Shown: positions 1 through 6,918 of the stretch, one piece after another | Layout: each line of letters opens with the position of its first letter | Position numbering within the stretch: position 1 is the stretch's first letter | Assembly (NCBI GenBank): GCA_002421985.1 | Contig: DISF01000098.1 | Span: forward strand, 4,160-13,088 | Direction: 5' to 3' | From: Roseovarius sp. UBA6217 | Lineage (GTDB): Bacteria > Pseudomonadota > Alphaproteobacteria > Rhodobacterales > Rhodobacteraceae | DNA length: 8,929 nt | Made by a program: the position numbers and the translations under genes | The notes under the pieces: generated by a model | Seen by the model: only the letters and a program-made list of their open reading frames with translations | What the model was told of the DNA's origin: nothing | Databases searched by the model: none

Positions 1-2
1 TG

Positions 3-836
3 CATACCTGGCTGCCCGATGCCCATGTTCAGGCCCCCACGGCGGGATCGGTCGTGCTGGCGGCGATCATGCTGAAGATGGGGGGCTATGGCTTTCTGCG
101 CTTTTCGCTGCCGATGTTCCCGGTGGGGGCGGAGGTTCTGACGCCGCTCATCCTGTGGCTGTCGGCGATTGCCATCGTCTATACCTCGCTTGTGGCGCTG
201 GCGCAGGAGGACATGAAGAAGCTCATCGCCTATAGTTCCGTCGCGCATATGGGCTATGTCACGATGGGGATTTTCGCGGCCAATCAGCAGGGGCTGGATG
301 GCGCGATTTTCCAGATGATCTCGCACGGCTTCATCTCGGGCGCGCTGTTTCTTTGCGTCGGCGTGATCTATGACCGGATGCATACCCGCGAGATCGACGC
401 CTATGGCGGCCTCGTGAACCGGATGCCGGCCTATGCGCTGATCTTCATGTTCTTTACCATGGCCAATGTCGGCCTGCCGGGCACCAGCGGATTCATCGGC
501 GAATTCCTGACGCTCGTTGGCGTGTTCCAGGTCAATACATGGGTGGCGGCGGTGGCCACCACTGGCGTGATCCTCAGCGCGGCCTATGCGCTCTGGCTCT
601 ATCGCCGGGTGGTGTTCGGCGATCTCATCAAGGAAAGCCTGCGCACCATCACCGATATGAGCCGCCGCGAGCGCGCGATCTTTGCCCCGCTCATCGCGAT
701 GACGCTGCTTCTGGGCGTCTATCCCCGGCTTGTCACCGACATCACCGGCCCCTCGGTCGAGGCGCTGATTTCCAATGTTGATCTGGCCCAGTCGGTCGCG
801 CGTGCCGCGACCTCTGTGGCGCAGGTCGCACACTGA
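3..836 (+). CDS. nuoM: NADH-quinone oxidoreductase subunit M (NuoM), 5'-truncated by the window edge
   Basis: This is the C-terminal 277 codons of NuoM, an antiporter-like membrane subunit of respiratory complex I that takes part in proton translocation driven by NADH:quinone electron transfer. The reading frame is open from base 3 and starts inside the family signature HTWLPDAHVQAPTAG, so the GTG at 54 is not the real start and roughly the first half of the gene lies upstream. The lysine of IMLKMGGYGF (75-77) matches the conserved channel Lys265 of E. coli NuoM. The glutamate of GFIGEFLTL (501-503) matches Glu407. The motif KKLIAYSSVAHMGY is typical of Mrp-type antiporter subunits. The rest is a series of hydrophobic helices ending in a short polar tail. 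nuoN follows after 18 bases, as in most nuo operons. Family and frame are clear; residue equivalences are from memory. Confidence 0.97.
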   Translation, partial: HTWLPDAHVQAPTAGSVVLAAIMLKMGGYGFLRFSLPMFPVGAEVLTPLILWLSAIAIVYTSLVALAQEDMKKLIAYSSVAHMGYVTMGIFAANQQGLDGAIFQMISHGFISGALFLCVGVIYDRMHTREIDAYGGLVNRMPAYALIFMFFTMANVGLPGTSGFIGEFLTLVGVFQVNTWVAAVATTGVILSAAYALWLYRRVVFGDLIKESLRTITDMSRRERAIFAPLIAMTLLLGVYPRLVTDITGPSVEALISNVDLAQSVARAATSVAQVAH

Positions 837-841
837 GACCC

Positions 842-846
842 GGAGG
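842..846 (+). promoter_or_regulatory. Ribosome binding site of nuoN
   Basis: GGAGG lies in the 18-base nuoM-nuoN gap, 8 bases before the ATG at 855. It is a near-consensus Shine-Dalgarno site and fixes the nuoN start. Confidence 0.8.
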
Positions 847-854
847 TCCTGAAC

Positions 855-2288
855 ATGCAGGCTGATCTCAACGTCATCCTCCCGGAAATCGTGCTCGCGC
901 TCTATGCGATGGCGGCGCTTCTGGGGGCGGTCTATACCGGGCGCGACCGGCTCGCCGTGCCGCTTGTCTGGGCGACGGCGGGGCTTATGGTGCTGCTCGC
1001 GATCTGGATCGGGATGGGCGGCACCGGCACGCGCACGGGTTTTGGCGGCATGATCAACGATGACGGGTTCGCGCGCTTTGCCAAGGTGGTGATCCTTTTG
1101 TCGGCGGCGGCGGTGCTGGTTCTGGGGCAGGATTACATGGAGCGGCGCGGCATCCTGCGCTTTGAATACCCGGTGCTGATCGCGCTGTCGGTCGTCGGCA
1201 TGATGGTGATGGTGAGCGCGGGCGACCTGATGGCGCTCTATATGGGGTTGGAGCTGCAATCGCTGGCGCTTTACGTGGTGGCGTCGATACGGCGCGACAG
1301 CGTGAAATCGACCGAGGCCGGGCTGAAGTATTTCGTGCTGGGCGCTCTGTCCTCGGGTCTGCTGCTCTTTGGCGCGTCGCTTGTCTATGGCTTTGCCGGG
1401 ACGACGCTTTTCTCGGGCATCCTTGCGGCGGCCGACGGGCAGGCACCCGTGGGCCTGCTGATCGGGCTGGTGCTGGTGATTTCGGGGCTGGCGTTCAAGG
1501 TCTCGGCGGTGCCGTTCCACATGTGGACGCCCGATGTCTATGAGGGCGCGCCGACGCCCGTGACGGCGTTTTTCGCAACCGCCCCCAAAGTGGCGGCATT
1601 GGGCCTTTTCGCCCGCGTGGTGCATGACGCCTTTGGCGGCGTGGTGGGCGACTGGCAGCAGGTGGTGGCGGCGCTCAGCCTGTTGTCGATGTTCCTCGGC
1701 GCGGTGGCGGCGATCGGGCAGACCAATATCAAGCGGCTGATGGCCTATTCCTCGATCGCGCATATGGGATTCGCGCTGATGGGGCTGGCCTCGGGCACGG
1801 CGTTTGGTGTGCAGGCGATGCTGGTTTACGTGGCCATTTACGTGGCGATGAATGTGGGCACCTTCGCCTTTATCCTCTCGATGGAGCGCGGCGGCCAGCC
1901 GGTGACCGATATCCGCAGCCTCAACCTCTATTCCAGGGCAGAGCCGGGGCGGGCGCTCGCCATGCTGATCCTTCTCTTCAGCCTTGCGGGCGTGCCGCCG
2001 CTGCTGGGTTTCTTCGGCAAGCTCTATGTGCTGCGCGCGGCCTATGAGGGCGGGCTGGCCTGGCTTGCGGTGGCGGGCGTGGTGGCCTCGGTGATCGGGG
2101 CGTTCTATTACCTGCGGATCGTCTATTACATGTATTTCGGCGAAGAGGGCGAGGCGCTGGAAACCGGGCGTTCGGTCGTGCAGTGGGGGTTCCTGATGGC
2201 GTCGGCGGCGGTGATGGTGTTCGGCATCGTCAACATGTTCGGTGTCGAGACGATGGCGCTCAACGCGGCGGCGACCCTTGTGCACTAG
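855..2288 (+). CDS. nuoN: NADH-quinone oxidoreductase subunit N (NuoN)
   Basis: NuoN is the third antiporter-like subunit of complex I, in the inner membrane next to NuoM. The 477-residue protein has the usual family length and is almost entirely transmembrane helices. Charged residues expected for the proton path are present at nearly the E. coli numbering: Glu133 in MGLELQSLALYV, Lys215 in GLAFKVSAVPFH, Lys245 in TAPKVAALG and Lys389 in LGFFGKLYVL. The antiporter motif NIKRLMAYSSIAHMGF is also intact. The ATG at 855 has a good ribosome binding site and directly follows nuoM. The gene ends on TAG, which shows that TAG is a working stop codon in this genome. nuoN is normally the last nuo gene; here birA follows after 37 bases, so the transcript may continue into the cofactor genes. 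Confidence 0.98.
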   Translation: MQADLNVILPEIVLALYAMAALLGAVYTGRDRLAVPLVWATAGLMVLLAIWIGMGGTGTRTGFGGMINDDGFARFAKVVILLSAAAVLVLGQDYMERRGILRFEYPVLIALSVVGMMVMVSAGDLMALYMGLELQSLALYVVASIRRDSVKSTEAGLKYFVLGALSSGLLLFGASLVYGFAGTTLFSGILAAADGQAPVGLLIGLVLVISGLAFKVSAVPFHMWTPDVYEGAPTPVTAFFATAPKVAALGLFARVVHDAFGGVVGDWQQVVAALSLLSMFLGAVAAIGQTNIKRLMAYSSIAHMGFALMGLASGTAFGVQAMLVYVAIYVAMNVGTFAFILSMERGGQPVTDIRSLNLYSRAEPGRALAMLILLFSLAGVPPLLGFFGKLYVLRAAYEGGLAWLAVAGVVASVIGAFYYLRIVYYMYFGEEGEALETGRSVVQWGFLMASAAVMVFGIVNMFGVETMALNAAATLVH

Positions 2289-2325
2289 GCCGGGGGGGGC
2301 CTCCGGCGGGAGTATTTCCGGCAAG
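2289..2325 (+). repeat. Probable Rhodobacterales dispersed intergenic repeat with a GC-rich hairpin
   Basis: The whole nuoN-birA gap is an unusual sequence. GCCGGGGG (2289-2296) can pair with CCTCCGGC (2300-2307) as an 8-bp stem with one G-U pair and a GGG loop. The hairpin is followed by GGGAGTATTTCCGGCAAG and then ATGAAG. From memory, CCTCCGGCGGGAGTATTT followed by a purine-rich stretch recurs between genes in Rhodobacterales genomes; I could not verify this here. The stem sits directly after the nuoN stop and is followed by only a short T stretch (TTT, 2315-2317), so it could act as a weak attenuator or 3'-end stabiliser rather than a full terminator. Confidence 0.45.
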
Positions 2326-3084
2326 ATGAAGCGGGGCGCGGATTGGCCTGAGGGCTATGGGCGGCGGGTGCTGGCGCGGGTTGACAGCACCAACATCGAG
2401 GCCGCGCGCATCGCGCCGGGGCTGGCGGGGCCGGAATGGATCCTGGCACTGGAGCAGACGGCGGCGCGGGGGCGGCGGGGCCGGGCCTGGGCAAACCCGC
2501 CTGGGAATTTCGCGGCGACGCTGGTGATGCGCCCCTCGGAGGCCCCTGATCGGGTGGCGCTGCGGTCTTTCGTGGCGGCGCTGGCGCTGTTTGATGCGCT
2601 GGTGGCGGCGACGGGGCGGGCAGAGGGATTTGCGCTCAAATGGCCCAATGACGTGCTGTTGAATGGCGGCAAGCTGGCGGGGATATTGCTGGAAAGCGCG
2701 GGGGCGGGCGCGGCGCTCAGCCATTTCGCGATTGGCTTCGGGGTGAACCTCGTGGCGGCACCGGATGCGGAGGCGGTGGAGGCTGGCGCGATTCGGCCCG
2801 TGTCGCTTCTGTCCGAGACCGGCATCGCCATCGCGCCGGAGCCGTTTCTCGATCTGCTGGCCGCCGCCTATGCCCGACATGAGGCGCAATTCGTGGCCTA
2901 TGGCTTTGGCCCCATCCGTGCGGCCTGGCTTGCGCGGGCGGCGAGATTGGGCGAAACCATCGTCGCGCGCACCCCGCGCGAGACCCATGAGGGCCGGTTC
3001 GAGACCGTGGACGAGGCGGGCAACCTGATCCTGGTGACGGCGCGGGGGCGGCAGGCCATCGCGGCGGCGGATGTGTTTTTCTGA
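2326..3084 (+). CDS. birA: Biotin--[acetyl-CoA-carboxylase] ligase, group I (no DNA-binding domain)
   Basis: This enzyme activates biotin with ATP and attaches it to the biotin carrier protein of acetyl-CoA carboxylase and similar cytosolic carboxylases. The 252-residue protein has the BPL/LplA catalytic fold: VDSTN (19-23), the biotinyl-AMP loop ARGRRGRAW (47-55), PPGNFAATL, and KWPNDVLLNGGKLAGILLES (105-124) containing the ligase lysine region. A small SH3-like C-terminal domain begins near residue 205 (LGETIVARTPRETHEGRF). It starts directly at the catalytic domain and lacks the winged-helix repressor domain of E. coli BirA, so it should be an enzyme only. The frame is open further upstream into nuoN, but the ATG at 2326 gives the expected N-terminus. 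Its Shine-Dalgarno is poor: GGGAG lies about 13 bases away. coaX follows after 11 bases. Confidence 0.93.
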   Translation: MKRGADWPEGYGRRVLARVDSTNIEAARIAPGLAGPEWILALEQTAARGRRGRAWANPPGNFAATLVMRPSEAPDRVALRSFVAALALFDALVAATGRAEGFALKWPNDVLLNGGKLAGILLESAGAGAALSHFAIGFGVNLVAAPDAEAVEAGAIRPVSLLSETGIAIAPEPFLDLLAAAYARHEAQFVAYGFGPIRAAWLARAARLGETIVARTPRETHEGRFETVDEAGNLILVTARGRQAIAAADVFF

Positions 3085-3095
3085 AAGGGCCGGGG

Positions 3096-3866
3096 ATGCT
3101 TCTGGCGATAGATTGCGGCAATACCAACACGGTGTTTTCGATCTGGGACGGCACGCGGTTCCTGTGTACCCTGCGCACCGCGACCGAGCATCAGCGCACG
3201 GCGGATCAGTATTTCGTCTGGTTCTCGACGCTGATCCAGCATCACGGCATCTGCGCCGAGATCACCGATATCGTCATTTCCTCGACCGTGCCGCGGGTGG
3301 TGTTCAATCTGCGCGTCTTTGCCGATCGCTATTTCGGCTGCCGCCCGCTGGTGGTGGGCAAGTCTGATTGCCGCCTGCCGGTGGAGGTGCGGGTGGATGC
3401 GGGCACGCAGGTGGGGCCGGACCGGCTTGTGAACACGGTGGCGGGGCATGATCTTTATGGCGGCGATCTCATCATTGTGGATTTCGGCACCGCCACCACA
3501 TTCGACGTGGTGGCGCGCGACGGGGCCTATATCGGCGGGGTGATCGCGCCGGGGGTGAACCTGTCGTTGCAGGCGCTGCACGAGGCGGCGGCGGCGTTGC
3601 CGCATATCGATGTGACCAAGCCCGAGCGCGTGATCGGCACCAACACGGTGGACTGTATGCAATCGGGCGTGTTCTGGGGTTATGTCGGGCTCGTCAATGG
3701 GATATGTGAGCGGATAAAGGCCGAGCGCGGACGCGCCATGAGGGTCATCGCAACCGGGGGGCTGGCCCCTCTTTTCCAGCAGGGGGACGCCGCTTTCGAC
3801 GTCCTCGAAGAAGACCTGACAATGCACGGGCTGACCGTGATAAACGCTTATAACAAGGAGGGCTGA
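3096..3866 (+). CDS. coaX: Type III pantothenate kinase (CoaX)
   Basis: CoaX phosphorylates pantothenate, the first step of coenzyme A synthesis. Type III enzymes are not feedback-inhibited by CoA and need a monovalent cation. The 256-residue protein has the ASKHA-type signatures in order: DCGNTNTVFSIWDG at residues 6-19 (phosphate-binding loop with the first aspartate), GPDRLVNTV at 107-115 (catalytic aspartate Asp109), VDFGTATTFDVV at 128-139, GGVIAPGVNLSLQAL at 147-161, and a C-terminal IATGGLAPLF glycine-rich motif at 218-227. Length and motif order are normal and nothing is missing. The ATG at 3096 follows birA by 11 bases with a weak purine-rich leader. The birA-coaX pairing fits a small cofactor module; other bacteria fuse the two functions or place them side by side. 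Confidence 0.96.
   Translation: MLLAIDCGNTNTVFSIWDGTRFLCTLRTATEHQRTADQYFVWFSTLIQHHGICAEITDIVISSTVPRVVFNLRVFADRYFGCRPLVVGKSDCRLPVEVRVDAGTQVGPDRLVNTVAGHDLYGGDLIIVDFGTATTFDVVARDGAYIGGVIAPGVNLSLQALHEAAAALPHIDVTKPERVIGTNTVDCMQSGVFWGYVGLVNGICERIKAERGRAMRVIATGGLAPLFQQGDAAFDVLEEDLTMHGLTVINAYNKEG
3855..3862 (+). promoter_or_regulatory. Ribosome binding site of rnj
   Basis: AAGGAGGG is the strongest Shine-Dalgarno in the window. It sits inside the last codons of coaX, 10 bases before the rnj ATG at 3873, and supports translation of rnj from the same message as coaX. Confidence 0.8.
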
Positions 3867-3872
3867 CGCCCC

Positions 3873-5540
3873 ATGAGCAGCGACAGACTGATTTACCTGC
3901 CCCTCGGCGGGGCGGGTGAGATTGGCATGAATGCCTATGTGTATGGCTATGGCAAGCCGGGCAAGGAACGCCTTATCCTCGTCGATCTGGGCCTGACCTT
4001 TCCGGATATGGATACGACGCCCGGCATCGATCTGATCCTGCCCGATATCACCTGGCTTGCCGAGCGGCGTGACCGGCTCGAGGCTGTGTTCATCACCCAT
4101 GCCCACGAGGATCACATCGGTGCCGTGGCGCATTATTACGACCGCCTCGGCGCGCCGATCCATGCCCGCGCCTTTACCGCCAATATCGCGCGCGCCAAGA
4201 TGGCCGAGCATGGCCATCCCGACAAGGCGGTGCGCGTGGTCTCTCCCTGGCCCGAGACGGTAACGGCGGGGCCGTTCACGGTGGGGTTCGCGCCGGTCTC
4301 GCATTCGATCCCCGAGGCCTCGGCGCTGGTGATCGACACGCCCGCCGGGCGGCTGGTGCATAGCGGCGATTTCAAGATCGACCTCGATCCGGTGGTGGGA
4401 GAGCCGTTTGACCGCGCCCTGTGGGAGAGCATCGGCGCGGGCGGCGTCAAGGCGTTCATGTGCGATTCCACCAATATCTTCAGCGAGCATCCCGGCCGCT
4501 CCGAGAGCAGCGTGGGGGCACCGATCACCGAGTTGATCGCCGGGCGGTCCGGCATGGTCGTGGCCACCACCTTCGCCAGCAATGTCGCGCGGGTGAAGAC
4601 GCTCGCGGAGGCGGGTATCCGCGCCGGGCGCAAGGTCTGCCTGATGGGCCGCGCGATGAATCGCATGGTCGAGGCGGGCAAGGCCACCGGCGTGCTCACA
4701 GGGTTTCCCGCCACCATCCCGCCCGAGGAGGCCGCCGGGCTGCCGCGCAACGAGGTGATGCTGATCGTCACCGGAAGCCAGGGCGAACGCCGCGCCGCCA
4801 GCGCGCAGCTTGCGAATGGCAAGTATAACGGGATCACCCTCAAGGAGGGCGACACGGTCCTGTTTTCCTCCAAGACCATCCCCGGCAACGAGCGCGGCGT
4901 TATCCGCATCATCAACCAGTTTTCCCAACTGGGCGTGGATGTGATCGAGGGCGATGACCGCTATCACGTCTCGGGCCACGCCAACCGCCCCGATCTTGAC
5001 CAGATGCACAAGATCCTGCGCCCGCAGATCGTGATCCCCATGCATGGCGAGCATCGCCATCTGCGCGAGCATGTGAAGCTCGCCAAGGCCAACCGGATCG
5101 AGGGGGTCGTGGCCGTCAACGGCATGATGATCGACCTTGGCGGCAACGCGCCCACCGTGGCCGAATATATCGAGACCGGGCGCACCTATCTTGACGGCTC
5201 GGTCAAGATCGGCGCGATGGACGGCATCGTGCGCGACCGTATCCGCATGGCGCTCAACGGGCATGTCATGATCAATGTCATCATCGACGAGGATGACGCG
5301 CCGCTTGGCGATCCGTGGGTCGAGATGATGGGCGTGCCCGAAACCGGCCGCTCGCGCGGGCCTCTTGTCGATGTGCTCGAAGACGTTCTCGCGCAGTTCA
5401 TGAACCGCGCGAGCGACAAGATTCTGCGCGACGATGACAAGCTCGAGGAGGGGTTGCGCCGGGTCGCGCGCCAGAGCGCGCAGATCGAGATCGGCAAGCG
5501 CCCCGAGGTCAGCGTCGTCATCACCCGCCTGACCGAATAG
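3873..5540 (+). CDS. rnj: Ribonuclease J
   Basis: RNase J is a zinc-dependent endo- and 5'-3' exoribonuclease of the metallo-beta-lactamase/beta-CASP family. In alphaproteobacteria it matures the 5' end of 23S rRNA and takes part in mRNA turnover. The 555 residues match the usual length. Visible motifs are the metal-binding HAHEDH (76-81), His144 in PVSHSIPE, Asp166 in HSGDF, the beta-CASP motif CDSTN (197-201), SGHANRPDLDQM (367-378) with His369, and MHGEHRH (390-396) with His391. A C-terminal domain of about 110 residues follows (from about 445) and ends in SVVITRLTE, the region used for dimerisation in homologues. All catalytic residues are present, so the enzyme should be active. It ends on TAG. 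The DUF2478 gene follows after 12 bases. Confidence 0.97.
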   Translation: MSSDRLIYLPLGGAGEIGMNAYVYGYGKPGKERLILVDLGLTFPDMDTTPGIDLILPDITWLAERRDRLEAVFITHAHEDHIGAVAHYYDRLGAPIHARAFTANIARAKMAEHGHPDKAVRVVSPWPETVTAGPFTVGFAPVSHSIPEASALVIDTPAGRLVHSGDFKIDLDPVVGEPFDRALWESIGAGGVKAFMCDSTNIFSEHPGRSESSVGAPITELIAGRSGMVVATTFASNVARVKTLAEAGIRAGRKVCLMGRAMNRMVEAGKATGVLTGFPATIPPEEAAGLPRNEVMLIVTGSQGERRAASAQLANGKYNGITLKEGDTVLFSSKTIPGNERGVIRIINQFSQLGVDVIEGDDRYHVSGHANRPDLDQMHKILRPQIVIPMHGEHRHLREHVKLAKANRIEGVVAVNGMMIDLGGNAPTVAEYIETGRTYLDGSVKIGAMDGIVRDRIRMALNGHVMINVIIDEDDAPLGDPWVEMMGVPETGRSRGPLVDVLEDVLAQFMNRASDKILRDDDKLEEGLRRVARQSAQIEIGKRPEVSVVITRLTE

Positions 5541-5552
5541 GGGGCGGGGGCC

Positions 5553-6062
5553 GTGCACATCGCCTGCATCATGGCCGAGGGGCCGGGCCGGACCGATGAT
5601 TTGCTGCATGATTTCGCGGATCGCGCCGCGGCGCGGGGCCTGCGGCTTTGCGGCACGGTTCAGGTCAACACCGATTGCGGGCCGGGCCGGGCCTGCGACA
5701 TGGATGTGCGCGTGCTGCCCGACGGGCCGGTGATCCGCATTTCGCAGAGCCTCGGGGCCGAGGCGCGCGGCTGTCGGCTCGACCCGGAGGCGCTGGAACA
5801 GGCGGTGGCGGCGGCGGAGGCGCGGCTTGCGGCGGGGTGCGATCTTGTGATCGTCAACAAGTTCGGCAAACACGAGGCCGAGGGGCGTGGCTTTCGCACC
5901 CTCATCGCCGAGGCGTTGGCCCGCGATGTGCCTGTTGTGATGGGGCTCAACAGCCTCAACGCCGCGCGTCTCGCCGAATTTCTCGGCGAGACGCCCGAGC
6001 GGCCCGACCCGACCCCCGAGGCGCTTGATGCGTGGCTGAGCCGGGCCTTGGGCGGCGGCTGA
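5553..6062 (+). CDS. DUF2478 family protein, function unknown
   Basis: I recognise this 169-residue protein as the DUF2478 family of alphaproteobacteria, for which I know no established function. Visible features are a beta-strand-like start (HIACIMAEGPGRTDDLL), the segment VQVNTDC followed by CDMDVRVLPDG, the motif ISQSLGAEARGCRLD (63-77), and the best-conserved block VNKFGKHEAEGRGFR (101-115). Six cysteines are present (5, 33, 42, 48, 74, 96). The layout recalls a P-loop NTPase such as the THEP1 type, with VNKFGKHEAEG in the place of a Walker B strand, but there is no standard GxxGxGKT loop, so nucleotide binding is only a guess. The GTG at 5553 is chosen over the ATG at 5571 because the latter would cut the first strand; its ribosome binding site is poor. 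It is the last intact core gene before the mobile segment. Confidence 0.82.
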   Translation: MHIACIMAEGPGRTDDLLHDFADRAAARGLRLCGTVQVNTDCGPGRACDMDVRVLPDGPVIRISQSLGAEARGCRLDPEALEQAVAAAEARLAAGCDLVIVNKFGKHEAEGRGFRTLIAEALARDVPVVMGLNSLNAARLAEFLGETPERPDPTPEALDAWLSRALGGG

Positions 6063-6200
6063 GGCAAGGGCCCCGCGTCAGAACATCAGGCGCCCTCGCC
6101 CTCGGGCGGTCGAGAGGTGATCCTGCTAAAATCGGTCCCCCGGAGCGATCGTATCCGTCCGGTCTGACTGCCCTGCCTGCGCGAAGGAGTGGGTGATAGT

Positions 6201-6220
6201 GTCCACCATCGATAGTGGAC
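6201..6220. promoter_or_regulatory. Near-perfect 20-bp palindrome upstream of tnpA
   Basis: GTCCACcATCGATaGTGGAC is palindromic in 18 of 20 positions and ends 15 bases before the tnpA ATG. GATAGTG also occurs as a direct repeat at 6195-6201 and 6211-6217. The spacing would suit an operator for a transposition protein or a hairpin in the tnpA leader. Which of these it is, if either, cannot be told from the sequence. Confidence 0.4.
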
Positions 6221-6235
6221 ATCTTGAGGTCGGTG

Positions 6236-6694
6236 ATGGCAGGGAAAAAGGGTTTGAAGAAGCGGAACTGGTCTGATGACGAGAAGCGGTCGATTTGCGC
6301 TCAGACGTTGACGCCAGGCGTTTCGGTTGCACAAGTTGCGCGGCGCTATTCGATGAACGCGAACCTGATTTTCAAATGGCTGAAGGATCCCCGGTTCGCG
6401 CCTGTGGAGGGTGGGTCATCGCCCGAGGAGAGCACCGCTCTTGAAGGCGTTTTCCTGCCAGTCGAGATTGAAACGCCCGCGCTGGAAAGCCCCACCGCTC
6501 CCGCGCCAATGACCGATATGGCGGCCGATCCTGGCCCTGCTGTTTTGGCGCAGCGCGTGGATATCGCGCTGTCGGACGGGCGGCGCATTCTGGTGTGTTC
6601 CATCCCGGATGGTCACATTTCCTCTCGGCGATCTGGGCTTTTGAGCAGCTTGACGCCGTCCCCGGCTTCACCGTCCCGGTCCACCGCGCGCTGA
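6236..6694 (+). pseudogene. tnpA: IS66-family accessory transposition protein TnpA, 3' end replaced
   Basis: IS66 elements carry tnpA, tnpB and the transposase tnpC. This is the first gene, encoding a small helix-turn-helix protein. The N-terminus KKRNWSDDEKRSICAQT is the Transposase_8-type opening, and GVSVAQVARRYSMNANLIFKWLKD (28-51) is the helix-turn-helix. The late conserved block VDIALSDGRRILV reaches residue 120. Intact relatives continue with an EGPTALSAV-like ending; here the similarity stops at about 6595, and the frame runs 32 unrelated residues into the trbD region in a different frame to a TGA at 6692-6694. The ATG at 6236 is chosen because GAGG (6226-6229) lies 6 bases upstream; an in-frame GTG at 6215 lacks such a site. 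No tnpB or tnpC follows, so the element is dead. Confidence 0.85.
6596..6642. other. Unassigned 47-base junction between tnpA and trbD
   Basis: TnpA similarity ends at 6595 and TrbD similarity begins at about 6643 (EQLDAVPGFTVPVH). The bases between fit neither family as far as I can tell. They may be the deleted right end of the insertion sequence, the end of trbC, or the altered 5' end of trbD. The GTG at 6595 opens the trbD frame but has no reason to be its native start. Confidence 0.45.
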
Positions 6695-6908
6695 CCGAGC
6701 CGATCCTGCTCGCAGGCACCCTGCGCGCCTTCGCGATCCTGAACGGCACGCTCGCGGGTGCCATCGGGCTCGGCCGCAGCTTTGGGCCGTAGGGATCGCG
6801 ATCTGGCTGGTCGGGCATCTGCTGGCCGTCTAGGCCGCGCGGCGCGATCCGCTCTTTGTCGAGGTCGGACGGCGGCACCTGCGGCTGCCCGGCCATCTGG
6901 AGGTCTGA
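6643..6908 (+). pseudogene. trbD: Conjugal transfer protein TrbD, frameshifted and interrupted
   Basis: TrbD is the VirB3-like inner-membrane component of the P-type mating-pair apparatus and works next to the TrbE ATPase. The first part reads EQLDAVPGFTVPVHRALTEP followed by ILLAGTLRAFAILNGTLAGAIGLG, which is the family N-terminus and first membrane segment. The frame is lost at about 6781-6786, in the run TTTGGG, and hits TAG at 6790. Adding one base there restores WAVGIAIWLVGHLLAV, then TAG at 6831-6833 where homologues have a tryptophan (VWAARRDP), then AARRDPLFVEVGRRHLRLPG and HLEV to the TGA at 6906. The gene thus has a 1-base deletion plus a TGG-to-TAG change, and its native start codon is missing or obscured. 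Total recognisable length, about 88 codons, is close to the full gene. The trbE ATG follows after 10 bases. Confidence 0.85.
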
Positions 6909-6918
6909 GGGCGCCGCC

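Noticed and set aside
2260..2988. A 242-codon minus-strand frame opposite birA
   Set aside because: It is an Arg/Pro-rich shadow of a GC-rich gene with no recognisable domain, and birA on the other strand is unambiguous.
2898..5873. A 991-codon open frame on the minus strand covering the end of birA, coaX, rnj and the start of the DUF2478 gene
   Set aside because: It mirrors four well-recognised + strand genes in high-GC DNA, is rich in His, Arg, Asp and Ala as expected for an antisense shadow, and has no family motif or ribosome binding site that I can see.
6089..6120. Possible rho-independent terminator after the DUF2478 gene
   Set aside because: Only a 4-bp CGCC/GGCG stem with a 4-base loop (6097-6108) forms, and no T-run follows, so it is not convincing.
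6086..6334. Minus-strand frames between the DUF2478 gene and tnpA, one ending SRITSRPPEGEGA
   Set aside because: They overlap the start of tnpA and have no recognised family. A convergent gene remnant is possible but cannot be supported.
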